A stretch of DNA of 64,000 nucleotides from Sporosarcina sp. ANT_H38 (GTDB taxonomy: Bacteria; Bacillota; Bacilli; Bacillales_A; Planococcaceae): NCBI RefSeq assembly GCF_008369195.1, contig NZ_VOBC01000001.1, positions 1,922,001 through 1,986,000 of the forward strand. The letters are read 5' to 3'. The first letter of the stretch is position 1. Each line of letters begins with the position of its first letter. The position numbers were made by a program, and so were the translations under genes. A model generated the notes under the pieces. It was given only the letters and a program-made list of their open reading frames with translations. It had not been told where the DNA came from and did not search any database. Shown one piece after another: positions 26,098 to 36,323 of this stretch.

Positions 26098-26922
26098 ATG
26101 CAATTTAAAACACTAAACAATGGACTTGATATCCCTCAACTTGGCTACGGTGTGTGGAAAATTCCTGATGAAGAAGCAAAAAACGCAGTGGAACAAGCAC
26201 TGGAAGCTGGCTATCGTTTAATTGATACCGCAAAAATTTATCGAAATGAAGTTGGCGTTGGAAAAGCACTTGCCACTAGCAATGTGCCGCGAGAGGAACT
26301 ATTCGTTACAACTAAACTTTGGAATGCTGATCAAGGCTACGAAAATACACTAAAAGCATTCGATGAAAGTCTTGAAAAACTGGGTCTCGATTATGTTGAT
26401 CTTTATTTAATCCATTGGCCAACACCAATGTATGATACGTATGTAGAATCGTACAAGGCATTAGAAACAATTTATAAAGATGGCCGTGCAAAGGCAATTG
26501 GCGTGTGTAACTTTGATATCGAGCATCTACAGCGGATCATGAACGAATGTGAAATAATGCCGACCGTGAACCAAGTGGAGTGCCACCCCTATTTACAGCA
26601 AGCAGAACTCAAGGAGTTTTGTAAAGAACACGGCATTCTTTTCGAAGCATACAGCCCATTAATGAACGGCACCAAGGTTTTACAAGATCCTGTGATTCAA
26701 GAAATTGCACATCAATACGGCAAAACACCAGCGCAAGTCATTCTACGTTGGCATCTACAATCAGATGTCGTTGCCATCCCTAAAACAGTGAATCCTTCAC
26801 GAATGGACGAAAACTTAAATGTATTTGACTTTGAATTGAGTAATACAGATTTAAATAAGATTGCTTCACTAGAACGTAACGAGCGTCATAATGCAGTGCC
26901 TAGCCAATTAAACAACCGTTAA
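26098..26922 (+). CDS. Aldo/keto reductase (AKR5-like, YtbE/YvgN type)
   Basis: 274 residues. Catalytic tetrad Asp43 and Tyr48 (IDTAKIYRNEVGVG), Lys73 (TTKLWN), His106 (LYLIHWP). NADPH-binding end ILRWHLQSDVVAIPKTVNPS. It reduces aldehydes such as methylglyoxal or other small carbonyls in the cytoplasm. ATG after AAAGGAAGCG. Monocistronic, with a terminator at 26945. DTAKIY has Lys where many relatives have Ala or Ala-like residues, otherwise ordinary. Confidence 0.92.
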   Translation: MQFKTLNNGLDIPQLGYGVWKIPDEEAKNAVEQALEAGYRLIDTAKIYRNEVGVGKALATSNVPREELFVTTKLWNADQGYENTLKAFDESLEKLGLDYVDLYLIHWPTPMYDTYVESYKALETIYKDGRAKAIGVCNFDIEHLQRIMNECEIMPTVNQVECHPYLQQAELKEFCKEHGILFEAYSPLMNGTKVLQDPVIQEIAHQYGKTPAQVILRWHLQSDVVAIPKTVNPSRMDENLNVFDFELSNTDLNKIASLERNERHNAVPSQLNNR

Positions 26923-26944
26923 TTGCAGACATTGAAAAATAGTA

Positions 26945-26986
26945 TAATCCCTCATTTTCTTGGTATAGAAAATGAGGGATTATTTT
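26945..26986 (+). terminator. Terminator of the aldo/keto reductase gene
   Basis: A perfect 14-bp stem ATCCCTCATTTTCT (26947-26960) / AGAAAATGAGGGAT (26967-26980), then TATTTT. Confidence 0.9.
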
Positions 26987-27010
26987 AACTTTCATGATTT
27001 AATGAGGGTC

Positions 27011-29164
27011 TTAGTCATTGTCATAGTCTTTGTCTTTGTCTTTGTCTTTGTCTTTGTCTTTGTCTTTGTCTTTGTCTTTGTCTTTGTCCTTCTCCTTCTC
27101 CTTTTCCTTCTCTTTTTCCTTTTCCTTTTCCTTTTCCTTTTCCTTTTCCTTCTCCTTTTTCTTTTCTTTGTCTTTCTTGTCCTCTTTATCCTCTTTATCT
27201 TGTTTATCTTTCTTCTGCCCGTTGTCTATCTTTATACTTTGTTTCTTTTTCTTCTTTTCAATCAATGATAACTCAAATTCCTTGTTAGGTAATTCACTTA
27301 TGGATTTGGTTAAGATTTGTTGGAAGATAGTTGTAACAGTGACACCACTAGTTGCTGTCAAGTAATGGTCTTGATCGGTTTTATCATAGCCTAACCAAAT
27401 TGCACCAACGATATCTGGCGTATATCCAACAAACCAGTGATCTTTTGAACCAGCAATACCAGGGAAAGGTAGTTGTGTAGTACCGGTTTTTCCAGCTACG
27501 TTTATTCCGGGTATCTGTGCATTTTTAGCTGTTCCATTTTCTACTACACCTTGTAGCATATACGTCATTTTTTGAGCAACTTCCGGTTCTGTAACTCGAG
27601 CAGACTTTTCACTCCACCTTCCAACTATTTTTCCTTCTGCATCCTTTATTTCTGAAATAGCATGAGCTTGCATCATTATTCCATCGTTCGGAAATGTGGA
27701 AAAAGCCTGAGCCATTAACAATGGTGACGTTCCTTGGTGTAAGCCCCCTAGTGCTAATCCAAGATTATGATCTTCTTTTTCTAAAGGAATGCCGAACCGC
27801 TCAATTGTACTAAAACCCTCTTCAATTCCTATTTCATTTAATAACCAAACTGCAGGTATGTTATAAGAATTAATTAGTGCATCATACATTGTGACTTTTC
27901 CGCGGTATCGTTTATCTATATTTTGTGGTTGATAGCCGTCTATATTGATTGGTTCATCAACCAGCATATCGTCAAAGTCATACCCCTGCTCCAACGCTGA
28001 AGTGTAAACAGCAAGCGGTTTTAATGCTGATCCCGGTTGCCTTACTAAATTTGTCGCATTATTAAAATGTTTGTACGTATAGTCTCCTCTTCCTCCAACT
28101 AACGCGCTAATCCCACCCGTTTTAGGATTAAGAAATACTGACCCACTTTGAATAAGTTGATCTGGCTTGCTAACTGGAAAATTGTTTTCATTCTGATAGA
28201 CTTCTTCCGTAGCGTCCTGAATAACAGGGTTTAGTTCCGTATAAATGTGAAGTCCACCAGATAACACTTCATTCTCAGTTAACTTGTACATATTTACGGC
28301 TTCCTCGATTAGATAGTCAACATAATACGGATATTTCCCTTTATAATCTATCGTCTCTTTATCCGTTAATACAATGGGTTGATCTATTGTTTTTTCAAAA
28401 TCTTTTTGACTGATGTATCCTTCGCTCTTCATTAATGACAGCACGATATTTCTTCGTTCAACCGCTTTTTCCATGCTCTTATAAGGTGATAAATTAGATG
28501 GGGCTTTGACTAGTCCCGCTAATGTAGCTGATTCATTTAATGTTAGTTCACTAACATCTTTACCAAAATAGACTTGTGTTGCTCGTTGAATCCCCCATGC
28601 GCCCTCACCAAAATAGATTTGGTTTAAATAACGTTCCATGATTTCATCTTTTGAGTACTTTCTCTCAATTTTCTTTGTGAATATAAGTTCTTTGAATTTA
28701 CGCGTATAAGTGCGTTCCGTTGTTAGAAATACATTTTTCGAAAGTTGTTGAGTAATCGTACTACCCCCAGCTACAACTTCACCTTTAACTAGATTTTGTA
28801 CTAATGCTTTTGTAATACCAAAGTAGTTAATACCGTTATGCTTATAAAAATGTTGGTCCTCTGTAGCGACAAAAGCTTCAATGAGTTCTGTCGGAATTTG
28901 ATCTAGACTTACTCCTTCAATCTTTGAGTTAGAAACTTTACTAGCAACCTCACCATTTATATCATAAATATATGTAGGTTTTGGTTGTACAATATCTAAT
29001 TTACTTACATCGCTAAACGATATTAAAATAGTAAATACGAATAATCCAAATAAGATAAAACTTATGAAGACTACTACTAGTCGATTGATGAGTTTTTTTG
29101 ATTTAAACCAACCTTTTATACTGCTTAATCGTGTCTGTTTTTCCCTACGTTCCATTCTACTCAA
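27011..29164 (-). CDS. Class A penicillin-binding protein (PBP1-type) with Lys/Glu/Asp repeat tail
   Basis: About 717 residues from a TTG at 29164 placed 7 nt after AAGGTGG. Short cytoplasmic segment, one membrane span (LINRLVVVFISFILFGLFVF), GT51 transglycosylase (FVATEDQHFYKHNGI, GGSTITQQLSKNVFL, RKFKELIFTKKIERKYSKDE), then transpeptidase with RQPGSALKP (SxxK), NSYNIPAV (SxN) and GKTGTT (KTG). It polymerises and cross-links peptidoglycan outside the membrane. The last ~70 residues are charged repeats, first (KE)n then (DK)n ending DYDND, coded by hexanucleotide repeats. Similar in size to PbpF. Confidence 0.92.
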   Translation of the reverse strand: MSRMERREKQTRLSSIKGWFKSKKLINRLVVVFISFILFGLFVFTILISFSDVSKLDIVQPKPTYIYDINGEVASKVSNSKIEGVSLDQIPTELIEAFVATEDQHFYKHNGINYFGITKALVQNLVKGEVVAGGSTITQQLSKNVFLTTERTYTRKFKELIFTKKIERKYSKDEIMERYLNQIYFGEGAWGIQRATQVYFGKDVSELTLNESATLAGLVKAPSNLSPYKSMEKAVERRNIVLSLMKSEGYISQKDFEKTIDQPIVLTDKETIDYKGKYPYYVDYLIEEAVNMYKLTENEVLSGGLHIYTELNPVIQDATEEVYQNENNFPVSKPDQLIQSGSVFLNPKTGGISALVGGRGDYTYKHFNNATNLVRQPGSALKPLAVYTSALEQGYDFDDMLVDEPINIDGYQPQNIDKRYRGKVTMYDALINSYNIPAVWLLNEIGIEEGFSTIERFGIPLEKEDHNLGLALGGLHQGTSPLLMAQAFSTFPNDGIMMQAHAISEIKDAEGKIVGRWSEKSARVTEPEVAQKMTYMLQGVVENGTAKNAQIPGINVAGKTGTTQLPFPGIAGSKDHWFVGYTPDIVGAIWLGYDKTDQDHYLTATSGVTVTTIFQQILTKSISELPNKEFELSLIEKKKKKQSIKIDNGQKKDKQDKEDKEDKKDKEKKKEKEKEKEKEKEKEKEKEKEKEKDKDKDKDKDKDKDKDKDKDKDYDND
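27022..27180. repeat. Hexanucleotide microsatellite in the PBP gene 3' end
   Basis: About ten to eleven tandem GTCTTT units (27025-27088), then a run of CCTTTT/CCTTCT units to about 27165. The unit of six keeps frame, so copy changes lengthen or shorten the (DK)n and (KE)n tail without truncating the enzyme. Confidence 0.9.
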
Positions 29165-29245
29165 ACTAATACCACCTTCTATATTGCTGTAAAAAATAAT
29201 GAAGCTATAATTTCCACATTTTTCTTGACTATGCATGCCTAACAC

Positions 29246-29587
29246 TCAACACTAAACTAACTCCAATACGATATCAATAGTTTTATTGTCGCATTCCGTG
29301 TCAGTAATTGGGGACGAGGTATGTTGTATATAAGAATGAATGTACCAACTAAGCCAAGGCGTTCAAAACGAAATAGCCGAAGCAGAGTTATTTGCAATGA
29401 TAGTCACTCACTCTTTTATGTTTTCATTTATTGATATGATAATTCAAACTTTCACAATATCGACATGTAAAAGCATGACTTTTTACTCATTATTTCTAAA
29501 ATAGCAAGCATAAAGAAACAAAATACTAGTCACTATTGCTATAATCATAAAGTAATATATACGAGTTACCGAAAGGATTGGAAAAGA
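29246..29587. other. Divergent intergenic region between PBP and chemoreceptor
   Basis: About 340 AT-rich bases that must hold both promoters. I see no clear SigD-type chemotaxis promoter and no gene. Confidence 0.4.
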
Positions 29588-31687
29588 ATGAAAAGTATTA
29601 CGTGGAAGTTATCTTGTTTAATAATTGGATTATTCTTACTATTGTTCGTTTCATATAGTCTGCTTACCAATGTAAACATTCATAGACAGACTGTTGAGAA
29701 CGCTGAGAAGCTCTCGGCAAGTAACACAGAAAAAGTTGCCGGGAAGTTAAATGAACAACTCGACAAAACAAATATAGTATTACGTACAACAAAAGGGGTT
29801 TTTGAAACTCTTCAAGCAAATAGACAATTGACATCTAATGAAGTGCTAAACATAATGAACAGAAACTTCAAAAATAATTCCCAAGTTTTTGGAATGACAG
29901 TCGTACTTGAAAAAGGGGTGCTGTCAGCCGAAGATGTCAAAAACTCGAAATTTGTGGATGACCGTGGTCGATTTGCCTCTTATTCATTCCTGGGTGAAAA
30001 TGGAATTATGACCATTAAGGCGGGAGGATTCGATACCGAGGGAGCAGGTGATTGGTACCTGGTTCCGAAAAATAAAAAGACTGCTTTCTTACAGGAACCA
30101 CAGGAAATGGACTTTAACGGAACAAAGATCTTGATGTCCACACTAGCAATTCCGCTTGTTTCGGAGTCAGGTGAATTCCTAGGCGTAATCGCTGCTGGGT
30201 TATCAATGGATTTCCTAAACGAGCTGGTGGAGGAGATAAAACCGGATGGCGGTTATGCTTCAATCATCACGGATGAAGGTAAATTGATCGCCAATAGTTT
30301 AAAAGAGGAAATGAATGGTTCCAACATGAAAGATGCAATCGATTGGGAGCAGGTCAAAGATATATTGAATGAGAACAAAGCGACGTCACTATACGTGAAC
30401 TCGAAAAGTTATGGAGAACAAGCATTCAATACGTTTGCTCCCTTACAGATGGAAGAAGTTGCCGAAGTTTGGAGCGTTCAGACAGTATTACCTCGCACCA
30501 AGATTTTGGAACCTTTTTCTAAAATCATTATCTTCACCATTTTTTCAGCCCTTGTAATGACTGTGATCATGTCTGCAGTGACTGCTTTTTTCATCTTCAA
30601 GCAACTTAAGCCACTTGCACGACTGCAGAAATCAATGGAGAAAGCCGCCAACGGAGATTTGACAGAAACAGTTGATGAGAAATATATCAAGGAAGATGAG
30701 ATTGGTGGAGTGACAGCATCCTATAACAATATGTTAGAGCAGACAAGCCTAGCGATTTCTTCCGTCAAGGAAGCATCTATGCGCCTGAAAGATTCGTCAG
30801 ATCGTGTACACAACGCTTTTGAAGAAGTCATCGCATCCAGTCAGGAAGTTTCTGTAGCAACAGAGGAAATTGCCCAAGGCGCATCCACACAATCGGAAGA
30901 TGCCGAAGAAACGAGCAAGCGCATGGAAGAACTTGCAGTTCAGATCAACGAACTTGCGATACTTTCAGGAAGTATGGGAGATCTTTCACGTCAAACAGTT
31001 GAATCGACAGAACAAGGAATGCATGAAGTCGAAAAGCTTCGCGAACACAATGCGAATGCCAATGTCATGAACAGTCAAGTACAGAAGCAAATCAATGCAC
31101 TAACCAATAAAATAACCGGCATCAACCAAGTAATTGTCTCAATTCAGGAAATCACTGCCCAGACCAACTTGTTAGCACTTAACGCAAGCATAGAAGCAGC
31201 TCGAGCAGGCGAACACGGTAAAGGATTTGCAGTCGTTGCGGATGAAGTGCGGAAGCTTGCAGAACAATCCAGCAGAGAAACTGAAGTAATCAAAAAGACC
31301 GTCCAAGAAATACTGGATGAAACAAAATCTACAGTAGCCGTTATTAGTAGAAATGCGGAATCTATGGAGGGCCAGAGCCACTCTGTTAGCAGCACAGAAC
31401 AATCATTCAAGCATAATTGGACTTTAACCGAACAGATGAATCAATCAATAATTGAACTTACTTCCAATCTAAATGAGATGGTTGTACACAAAGACCAAGC
31501 GCTACTAGCCATACAAAACGTTTCTGCAGTTTCCGAAGAAACAGCCGCATCAGCGGAACAGGTCAGTGCATCCTCCATTTCCCAACAAAAAGAACTGGAA
31601 AATGTAGCAGATTCCACGACTCAAATGAACCGTATCGTAAGCGAGCTCGATGAAATAGTAAAACGTTTTAACGTTGATAAACAGTAA
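29588..31687 (+). CDS. Methyl-accepting chemotaxis protein
   Basis: 699 residues: membrane span 1 ([19 protein letters not shown]), periplasm-side dCache sensor (about 35-310; [37 protein letters not shown]), span 2 ([20 protein letters not shown]), HAMP ([20 protein letters not shown]), and a signalling domain whose hairpin tip carries [22 protein letters not shown] and [15 protein letters not shown]. It passes ligand occupancy to CheA/CheW. The sensor has the usual small-molecule Cache look; the ligand cannot be read. Monocistronic, with a terminator at 31811. Confidence 0.93.
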   Translation: MKSITWKLSCLIIGLFLLLFVSYSLLTNVNIHRQTVENAEKLSASNTEKVAGKLNEQLDKTNIVLRTTKGVFETLQANRQLTSNEVLNIMNRNFKNNSQVFGMTVVLEKGVLSAEDVKNSKFVDDRGRFASYSFLGENGIMTIKAGGFDTEGAGDWYLVPKNKKTAFLQEPQEMDFNGTKILMSTLAIPLVSESGEFLGVIAAGLSMDFLNELVEEIKPDGGYASIITDEGKLIANSLKEEMNGSNMKDAIDWEQVKDILNENKATSLYVNSKSYGEQAFNTFAPLQMEEVAEVWSVQTVLPRTKILEPFSKIIIFTIFSALVMTVIMSAVTAFFIFKQLKPLARLQKSMEKAANGDLTETVDEKYIKEDEIGGVTASYNNMLEQTSLAISSVKEASMRLKDSSDRVHNAFEEVIASSQEVSVATEEIAQGASTQSEDAEETSKRMEELAVQINELAILSGSMGDLSRQTVESTEQGMHEVEKLREHNANANVMNSQVQKQINALTNKITGINQVIVSIQEITAQTNLLALNASIEAARAGEHGKGFAVVADEVRKLAEQSSRETEVIKKTVQEILDETKSTVAVISRNAESMEGQSHSVSSTEQSFKHNWTLTEQMNQSIIELTSNLNEMVVHKDQALLAIQNVSAVSEETAASAEQVSASSISQQKELENVADSTTQMNRIVSELDEIVKRFNVDKQ

Positions 31688-31810
31688 ATATACACAGCTT
31701 TTTACATTTTTCGTACAATCAAAATACCATCTATTGATTCCTATAGACAGAGAAAGCTTCATCTAAGCTAGCCAACATCATAAGTTCTGGTGGAGATTCC
31801 AAATATAATA

Positions 31811-31852
31811 CTAAAAAGCACATCACTCAATGGAGTCGATGTGCTTTTTAAA
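31811..31852. terminator. Bidirectional terminator between chemoreceptor and AbgT genes
   Basis: AAAAAGCACATC (31813-31824) / GATGTGCTTTTT (31838-31849). It serves the two convergent genes. Confidence 0.85.
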
Positions 31853-31877
31853 TGGCATTTCAGTATATCCTCATTGC

Positions 31878-33425
31878 TTACTTAGTTTTCAAAAACAATT
31901 CCCCTTCTGGTCCAAGTGGAATCCCCAGTAAATACCAACCTATGAACAAAAGAATCCACATAATCGCAAAGGCAATGGAATACGGTAACAGCGACGTCAT
32001 GAATGTACCAATTCCCATCTTCGGATCGTACTTTTTCGCAAAAGTTAAGGCAATGGCAAAATAGGCAAGCATTGGCGTAACCGGATTTGTAATAGAATCC
32101 CCAATCCGATATGCCATTTGCGTCAAAGCTGGACTATAGCCTAAAATCATAAACATTGGTACGAACACTGGAGCTAGAATAGCCCACTTAGCTGAAGCAC
32201 TCGCGATTAGGAAGTTAATAAGCGCCGCCACAATAATAAAGCCGATTAAAAGTGGAAGGCCTGTCAATCCGATTGCTTTTAACGTTTCCGCACCTTTAAT
32301 GGCAACAACTGGACCTAAATTACTCCAATTAAAGTAGGCAATCATCTGTGCCGCTACGAATGCGATGACGATATACATCCCCATACTAGCCATGGATTTA
32401 GATAAATGATCCGCAAAATCTTTCGAGTTGTTAATGACTTTAACAACTTTCCCATAAATAATTGACGGTACTAGAAACAACAACATCATTAATGGCACAA
32501 TACTGTCCATTAATGGCGAAACCGTTAACGAACCAGTTTCTGGGTGCCTAAACAATCCATCTTCAGGAATGGAAAGACTAAGGACAATAATTGCCATTAC
32601 AGCAACAGAAATTCCTGCCCATAGCAAACCCTTTTTTTCTGCGCTGGTTACTTCATCCAACTTCACAATTTTCCCTTCATATTTGCCAAGTCGCGGTTCT
32701 ACGATTTTAGTTGTGACGAAAACCGCTGTCGGGACTAACACAAAAGTCGAAGCAATTAAGAAATAATAGTTCATGGCTGGATTCGCAATGAACCCGGGAT
32801 CAATCATCTGAGCACCCGTCTGCGTAAAGCCAGCAAGTAGCGGATCCAAAACACTCAATATTAAATTCGCACTAAATCCCCCTGCAACAGATGCATAGGC
32901 TGCAGCTAAACCAGCAATAGGATGTCGACCTAAAGCAATAAATATCATTGCAACAATCGGAGGTAAGACAACCATTGCTGCATCTGCAGCTGCGTTCCCA
33001 ACAATCGCTACTAAAACAATAGTCGGAAGAATTAGTTTTTTAGGTGCATTTAAAATCGTAGTCTTCATAACAGTCCCAATTAGGCCTGTTGATTCTGCAA
33101 GGCCAACACCTAGCATAACTACAAGTACCAGCCCTAGCGGAGGAAAACTTGTAAAGTTTGATACAAGATTCGTCAGTATTTTAATAATACCTTCTCCGTT
33201 TAGTAAATTAACGACTGTAATTACTTCGCCGTTACCTGGGTTTACTGCTGTTGTTCCAAGTAGCGAAAAAATTGTAGAACAAACTAAAATAAGGCCTGCG
33301 ATATACACAAATAACATTACCGGGTCAGGTAATTTGTTTCCATATCTTTCGATAAAATCTAAAAACTTATTAAAGAAACTACGCTTTGATCCGTTTTGTT
33401 CTTCTGTAATTTTGGGTGAAGTCAT
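31878..33425 (-). CDS. AbgT-family transporter
   Basis: About 515 residues, hydrophobic with around a dozen spans. Family blocks: RYGNKLPDPVMLFVYIAG, FPPLGLVLVVMLGVGLAEST, VGNAAADAAMVVLPPIVAMI, AGGFSANLILSVLDPLLAGF, ASASAKWAILAPVFVPMFM and DSITNPVTPMLAYFAIAL. AbgT proteins move p-aminobenzoyl-glutamate inward or export sulfonamide-like antimetabolites. I choose the second Met (33425): AAAGGAGG abuts the first ATG and stands 6 nt before the second. It has no neighbour gene for aminobenzoyl-glutamate cleavage. Confidence 0.9.
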   Translation of the reverse strand: MTSPKITEEQNGSKRSFFNKFLDFIERYGNKLPDPVMLFVYIAGLILVCSTIFSLLGTTAVNPGNGEVITVVNLLNGEGIIKILTNLVSNFTSFPPLGLVLVVMLGVGLAESTGLIGTVMKTTILNAPKKLILPTIVLVAIVGNAAADAAMVVLPPIVAMIFIALGRHPIAGLAAAYASVAGGFSANLILSVLDPLLAGFTQTGAQMIDPGFIANPAMNYYFLIASTFVLVPTAVFVTTKIVEPRLGKYEGKIVKLDEVTSAEKKGLLWAGISVAVMAIIVLSLSIPEDGLFRHPETGSLTVSPLMDSIVPLMMLLFLVPSIIYGKVVKVINNSKDFADHLSKSMASMGMYIVIAFVAAQMIAYFNWSNLGPVVAIKGAETLKAIGLTGLPLLIGFIIVAALINFLIASASAKWAILAPVFVPMFMILGYSPALTQMAYRIGDSITNPVTPMLAYFAIALTFAKKYDPKMGIGTFMTSLLPYSIAFAIMWILLFIGWYLLGIPLGPEGELFLKTK

Positions 33426-33764
33426 TTTCATCCTCCTTTATCGCATTTTTCAGTACATACTTAATGATATGCCTACTAGTATATTACTATATTTAAGATT
33501 GTTGTCGAACTAATATAAATAATTAAACATTATTGAAATCAAACGAAAAGTAACCAGTAAATGACTTGAGTCCCCCTGCCCACTACTTGTATAGTTCCGC
33601 TTTGGATTGAATGACTTCATTACAATTACCGACGTGTAGAGATGCCCTACATCCGTCGCGCTCCAAGTACACAGAGTGCTGAAGATTTTTGGGACGAATG
33701 AATAGCTGGCTTATTACCTGGAGAAATGCCGCCAAAGATGCAATTTTGGTGGCTAATTCTTTCT

Positions 33765-33855
33765 ATACTTGAATCAATTTCATAATAGAAGTATTAACTA
33801 TAAAATACGAACAAGGTTGATTTCCGCTTCAGGCGGACGCTTTCCGCGGGTACCG
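33765..33855 (-). repeat. GC-rich Bacillales repeat, truncated copy (R1)
   Basis: GTTGATTTCCGCTTCAGGCG followed by GACGCTTTCCGCGGG (33807-33845) matches one end of the longer repeats at 41255, 43693 and 44638. The adjoining GAATCAATTTCATAATAG also matches the flank at 41427, so the conserved unit extends beyond the GC-rich part. The other end is missing; the remainder of 33432-33943 shows no gene. Confidence 0.65.
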
Positions 33856-33871
33856 CGACCTAAAAATAAAA

Positions 33872-33910
33872 AACAAAGACCATTGTAGAAATCTACAATG
33901 GTCTTTGTTT
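33872..33910. terminator. Terminator of the MFS gene
   Basis: Perfect 19-bp arms (33871-33889, 33892-33910; core CAAAGACCATTGTAGA) with A- and T-rich flanks. Confidence 0.9.
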
Positions 33911-33943
33911 TGATTGACTTGTTCTTCCAAAAAATACTACTTT

Positions 33944-35209
33944 TTAGTTCCACAAACCGCTTTCAACTATTTTCTTCTTGCTCTTAAAGGCAATATAAAT
34001 TGCAATAATGTTAACGATGAACATAGCTATTAGTGCATAAAGTACCATTTCATAAGTACCTGTAAAGTCATAGACAAAACCATATGCAGGAAGCACAACC
34101 ATTGAAGCGACCGCCAACCCTAAAGATGCAGTTGAGTAAATCTGGCTATATTCTTTGTTCCCGAATAACGCTGTTGCCAACATAGGAGCCAGCGTACCTA
34201 TAGAGGCACCCATGAAACCGAAAATTGCAGCAGCAATAGTAATAAGTACCACATTTCCTGAGAAAAACTGCAAAATAATTACCGATACGATACCAAGGCA
34301 CATTGCAAGAAATGTCGTCGTTTTCGCCCCTATTTTGTCACTGAAGAAACCTAATGCCAATGCACCAACTAACGCACCAATCATATAAACACCCATTATA
34401 TTCCCAGCGAATGCAACCGTATATCCTTGGCTAGTTAAATAGGTAGGAATATGCATTGAGAAGCTAGCAATTGCTGTTATAAGGAAGAAAAATAGAATCA
34501 AGGAGTAAAAAGCTGCGGTTTTTTTTGCTACCGCTAGTGTGATTCCTTGGTTGCTAGTATCTTCATTTGACAGGCTACTTTCGTCATTTGTCGCTGCCGT
34601 CCCGTATGGTAATAGACCTTTTTCCTTAGGGGATTTGCGAATTAGCAACAAAATGACTGGTACAACAATGACAATAACCGCAATACCAATAATAATGTAT
34701 GTACTACTCCATCCGCGAGTAGCTATCAAATTACCTGTTATTGGCTGAACAATTGCGCCAATTGCTCCGCCTGCTGCCCCCATTATACCAAGTGCAAGCC
34801 CTTTGCTTTTTTTAAACCACTGGTTAATCAAAACTGGCCCGGCAATCACGGTAATAAATACACCGCCCACTGCTAATGGAATTGATAATACATACCATCC
34901 CCATACAGAATTCATTAAACCAAATGCAGCAAATGCTCCCGCTTGTAAGATAATTGCAATAGTTAGCAAGTATTTTGTATTGTATTTCGCCATCATTTTA
35001 CCACCAATAGGTAAGATGAGCATCGTCACTACTGAGGAGATACTTAAGTATAGTGTCAGACTGCCCATGCCAATTCCAAGTTCTTTAGAAACAGGAGTTA
35101 AAAATAGCCCAGCCGAGTTATTCAGTGCCCCTTTTCCAAGACCCACCATAATACATAAACCAATCAATATCCACCATGCATAATGTATTTTCTTTTTTGC
35201 ATTTTCCAT
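33944..35209 (-). CDS. MFS transporter, oxalate/formate-antiporter-like (OFA) family
   Basis: 421 residues, twelve predicted spans. Opens YAWWILIGLCIMVGLGKGAL; AGPVLINQWFKKSKGLALGI and GAAGGAIGAIVQPITG are family-like motifs; the central loop (KEKGLLPYG) is typical of OFA/monocarboxylate members. C-terminal half FSDKIGAKTTTFLAMCLGIV. It probably exchanges small carboxylates across the membrane; the substrate is unknown. Single gene with its own terminator. Confidence 0.87.
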   Translation of the reverse strand: MENAKKKIHYAWWILIGLCIMVGLGKGALNNSAGLFLTPVSKELGIGMGSLTLYLSISSVVTMLILPIGGKMMAKYNTKYLLTIAIILQAGAFAAFGLMNSVWGWYVLSIPLAVGGVFITVIAGPVLINQWFKKSKGLALGIMGAAGGAIGAIVQPITGNLIATRGWSSTYIIIGIAVIVIVVPVILLLIRKSPKEKGLLPYGTAATNDESSLSNEDTSNQGITLAVAKKTAAFYSLILFFFLITAIASFSMHIPTYLTSQGYTVAFAGNIMGVYMIGALVGALALGFFSDKIGAKTTTFLAMCLGIVSVIILQFFSGNVVLITIAAAIFGFMGASIGTLAPMLATALFGNKEYSQIYSTASLGLAVASMVVLPAYGFVYDFTGTYEMVLYALIAMFIVNIIAIYIAFKSKKKIVESGLWN

Positions 35210-35771
35210 TTCTTATTCACCTTCTACTTCCGATTATTTTGTAGCATCATTATAAATGTGAACATTATCCAACAATACTTTAACACTAAATTAGTATACC
35301 ATATTTTTAAAAAACCTCTATCTTTTTTAAAGAAACTGTGTAGCAGAAAATAATTATACTTAACTATTCACGAGAATTCCTTACAGATCCACTTCAAATC
35401 ATTACTTGAACCCTCTCCCACACAATTCCCCAATGTAATAAGGAAACATGAGTACTTATTGCTGAAAGAACCCAAATTGGGAACAGGCAGTAAAAAAATT
35501 GTTCCGTGGGATTGAACAGGATGAATTAGTATTACTAAGACGTATTTTGCGACAGATGATCCATAATCATACCTAATCTTCATCTTAGTCTCGAACTCAT
35601 CATCATTTCCCTTTCACTTATTCACCGATATATCGTTAGCATGTTAATCACCTAAGCGTAGATAGTATACATTTTTTTGTTTGAATGGCTCAAAGAAAAC
35701 GTGAAAAATGGTTCTAGCTCGTCAATATTTTATATAAAAAGGAAGAATGGGATATAGGGAAATTAACTAAT
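35210..35771. other. Gap with no supported gene
   Basis: About 560 bases. Contains only short frames (for example minus 35368-35583) without ribosome sites or known domains. Confidence 0.4.
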
Positions 35772-36053
35772 CATGTAGCACTTGTTACGGGTGCTGGAAC
35801 AGGTTTGGGACGCGTAATTGCAATTGCTTTTGCAAAAGAAGGAGGTGCAGGAATCCCACTTGCTTTCTTCTTGTTCCACCTGATGGCACAAGTAAGTGAC
35901 AGCCTTGAAGACATTAAATACATCTCACTAAATACCCCGTTCGAAACAGCTGCAATTTTAAATGGTGACGGTTATATAATCCTTGCAATGATTGGGTTTA
36001 TACTTTATGCGATAGGAATACGTGTATTTCAACAACAAGATTTACCGTTATAA
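35772..36053 (+). pseudogene. Chimeric remnant: SDR N-terminus joined to ABC-2 permease C-terminus
   Basis: The first part reads TNHVALVTGAGTGLGRVIAI AFAKEGGAG, the Rossmann nucleotide loop of a short-chain dehydrogenase. At about 35850 it passes in frame into LAFFLFHLMAQVSDSLEDIK, YISLNTPFETAAILNGDGYI, then a membrane span and GIRVFQQQDLPL, the C-terminus of an ABC-2 type permease. Two unrelated broken genes were fused by a deletion; no intact start or product is expected. Confidence 0.65.
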
Positions 36054-36189
36054 TTGTAAGCGTCTATAAAACCTACTTATTATTCAGGCGGGTTCGGTTG
36101 ATAGAGTGAAAAATACCAATAAAAAAGTAAATTTCATACTAACTAGCATTTATTTCAACAGCAAATTGGCAATATAAATGACAAGTAAA

Positions 36190-36233
36190 AACACCCCCGA
36201 AAGTTAGATTTATTACTCTAACTTTCGGGGGTC
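36190..36233. terminator. Terminator-like perfect hairpin
   Basis: CCCCCGAAAGTTAGA (36194-36208) / TCTAACTTTCGGGGG (36217-36231). It lies between the fused remnant and the GNAT gene. A second weaker stem TTGAACTAAA/TTTTAGTTCAA spans 36277-36328 around the GNAT stop. Confidence 0.75.
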
Positions 36234-36323
36234 GGTACCAAATATGAGCGTTTTTTGATGTGCTATTTTACTATCCTTATTGAACTAAAGATACCCGTTA
36301 GTGAAACAAACTCACCTTTTAGT

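Noticed and set aside
27022..27165. Possible CRISPR-like array because of regular short repeats
   Set aside because: Units are contiguous hexamers without spacers; it is a coding microsatellite.
26972..27365. Plus-strand frames rich in Val/Phe and Ser/Leu
   Set aside because: Antisense translation of the PBP hexanucleotide repeats; pure low complexity.
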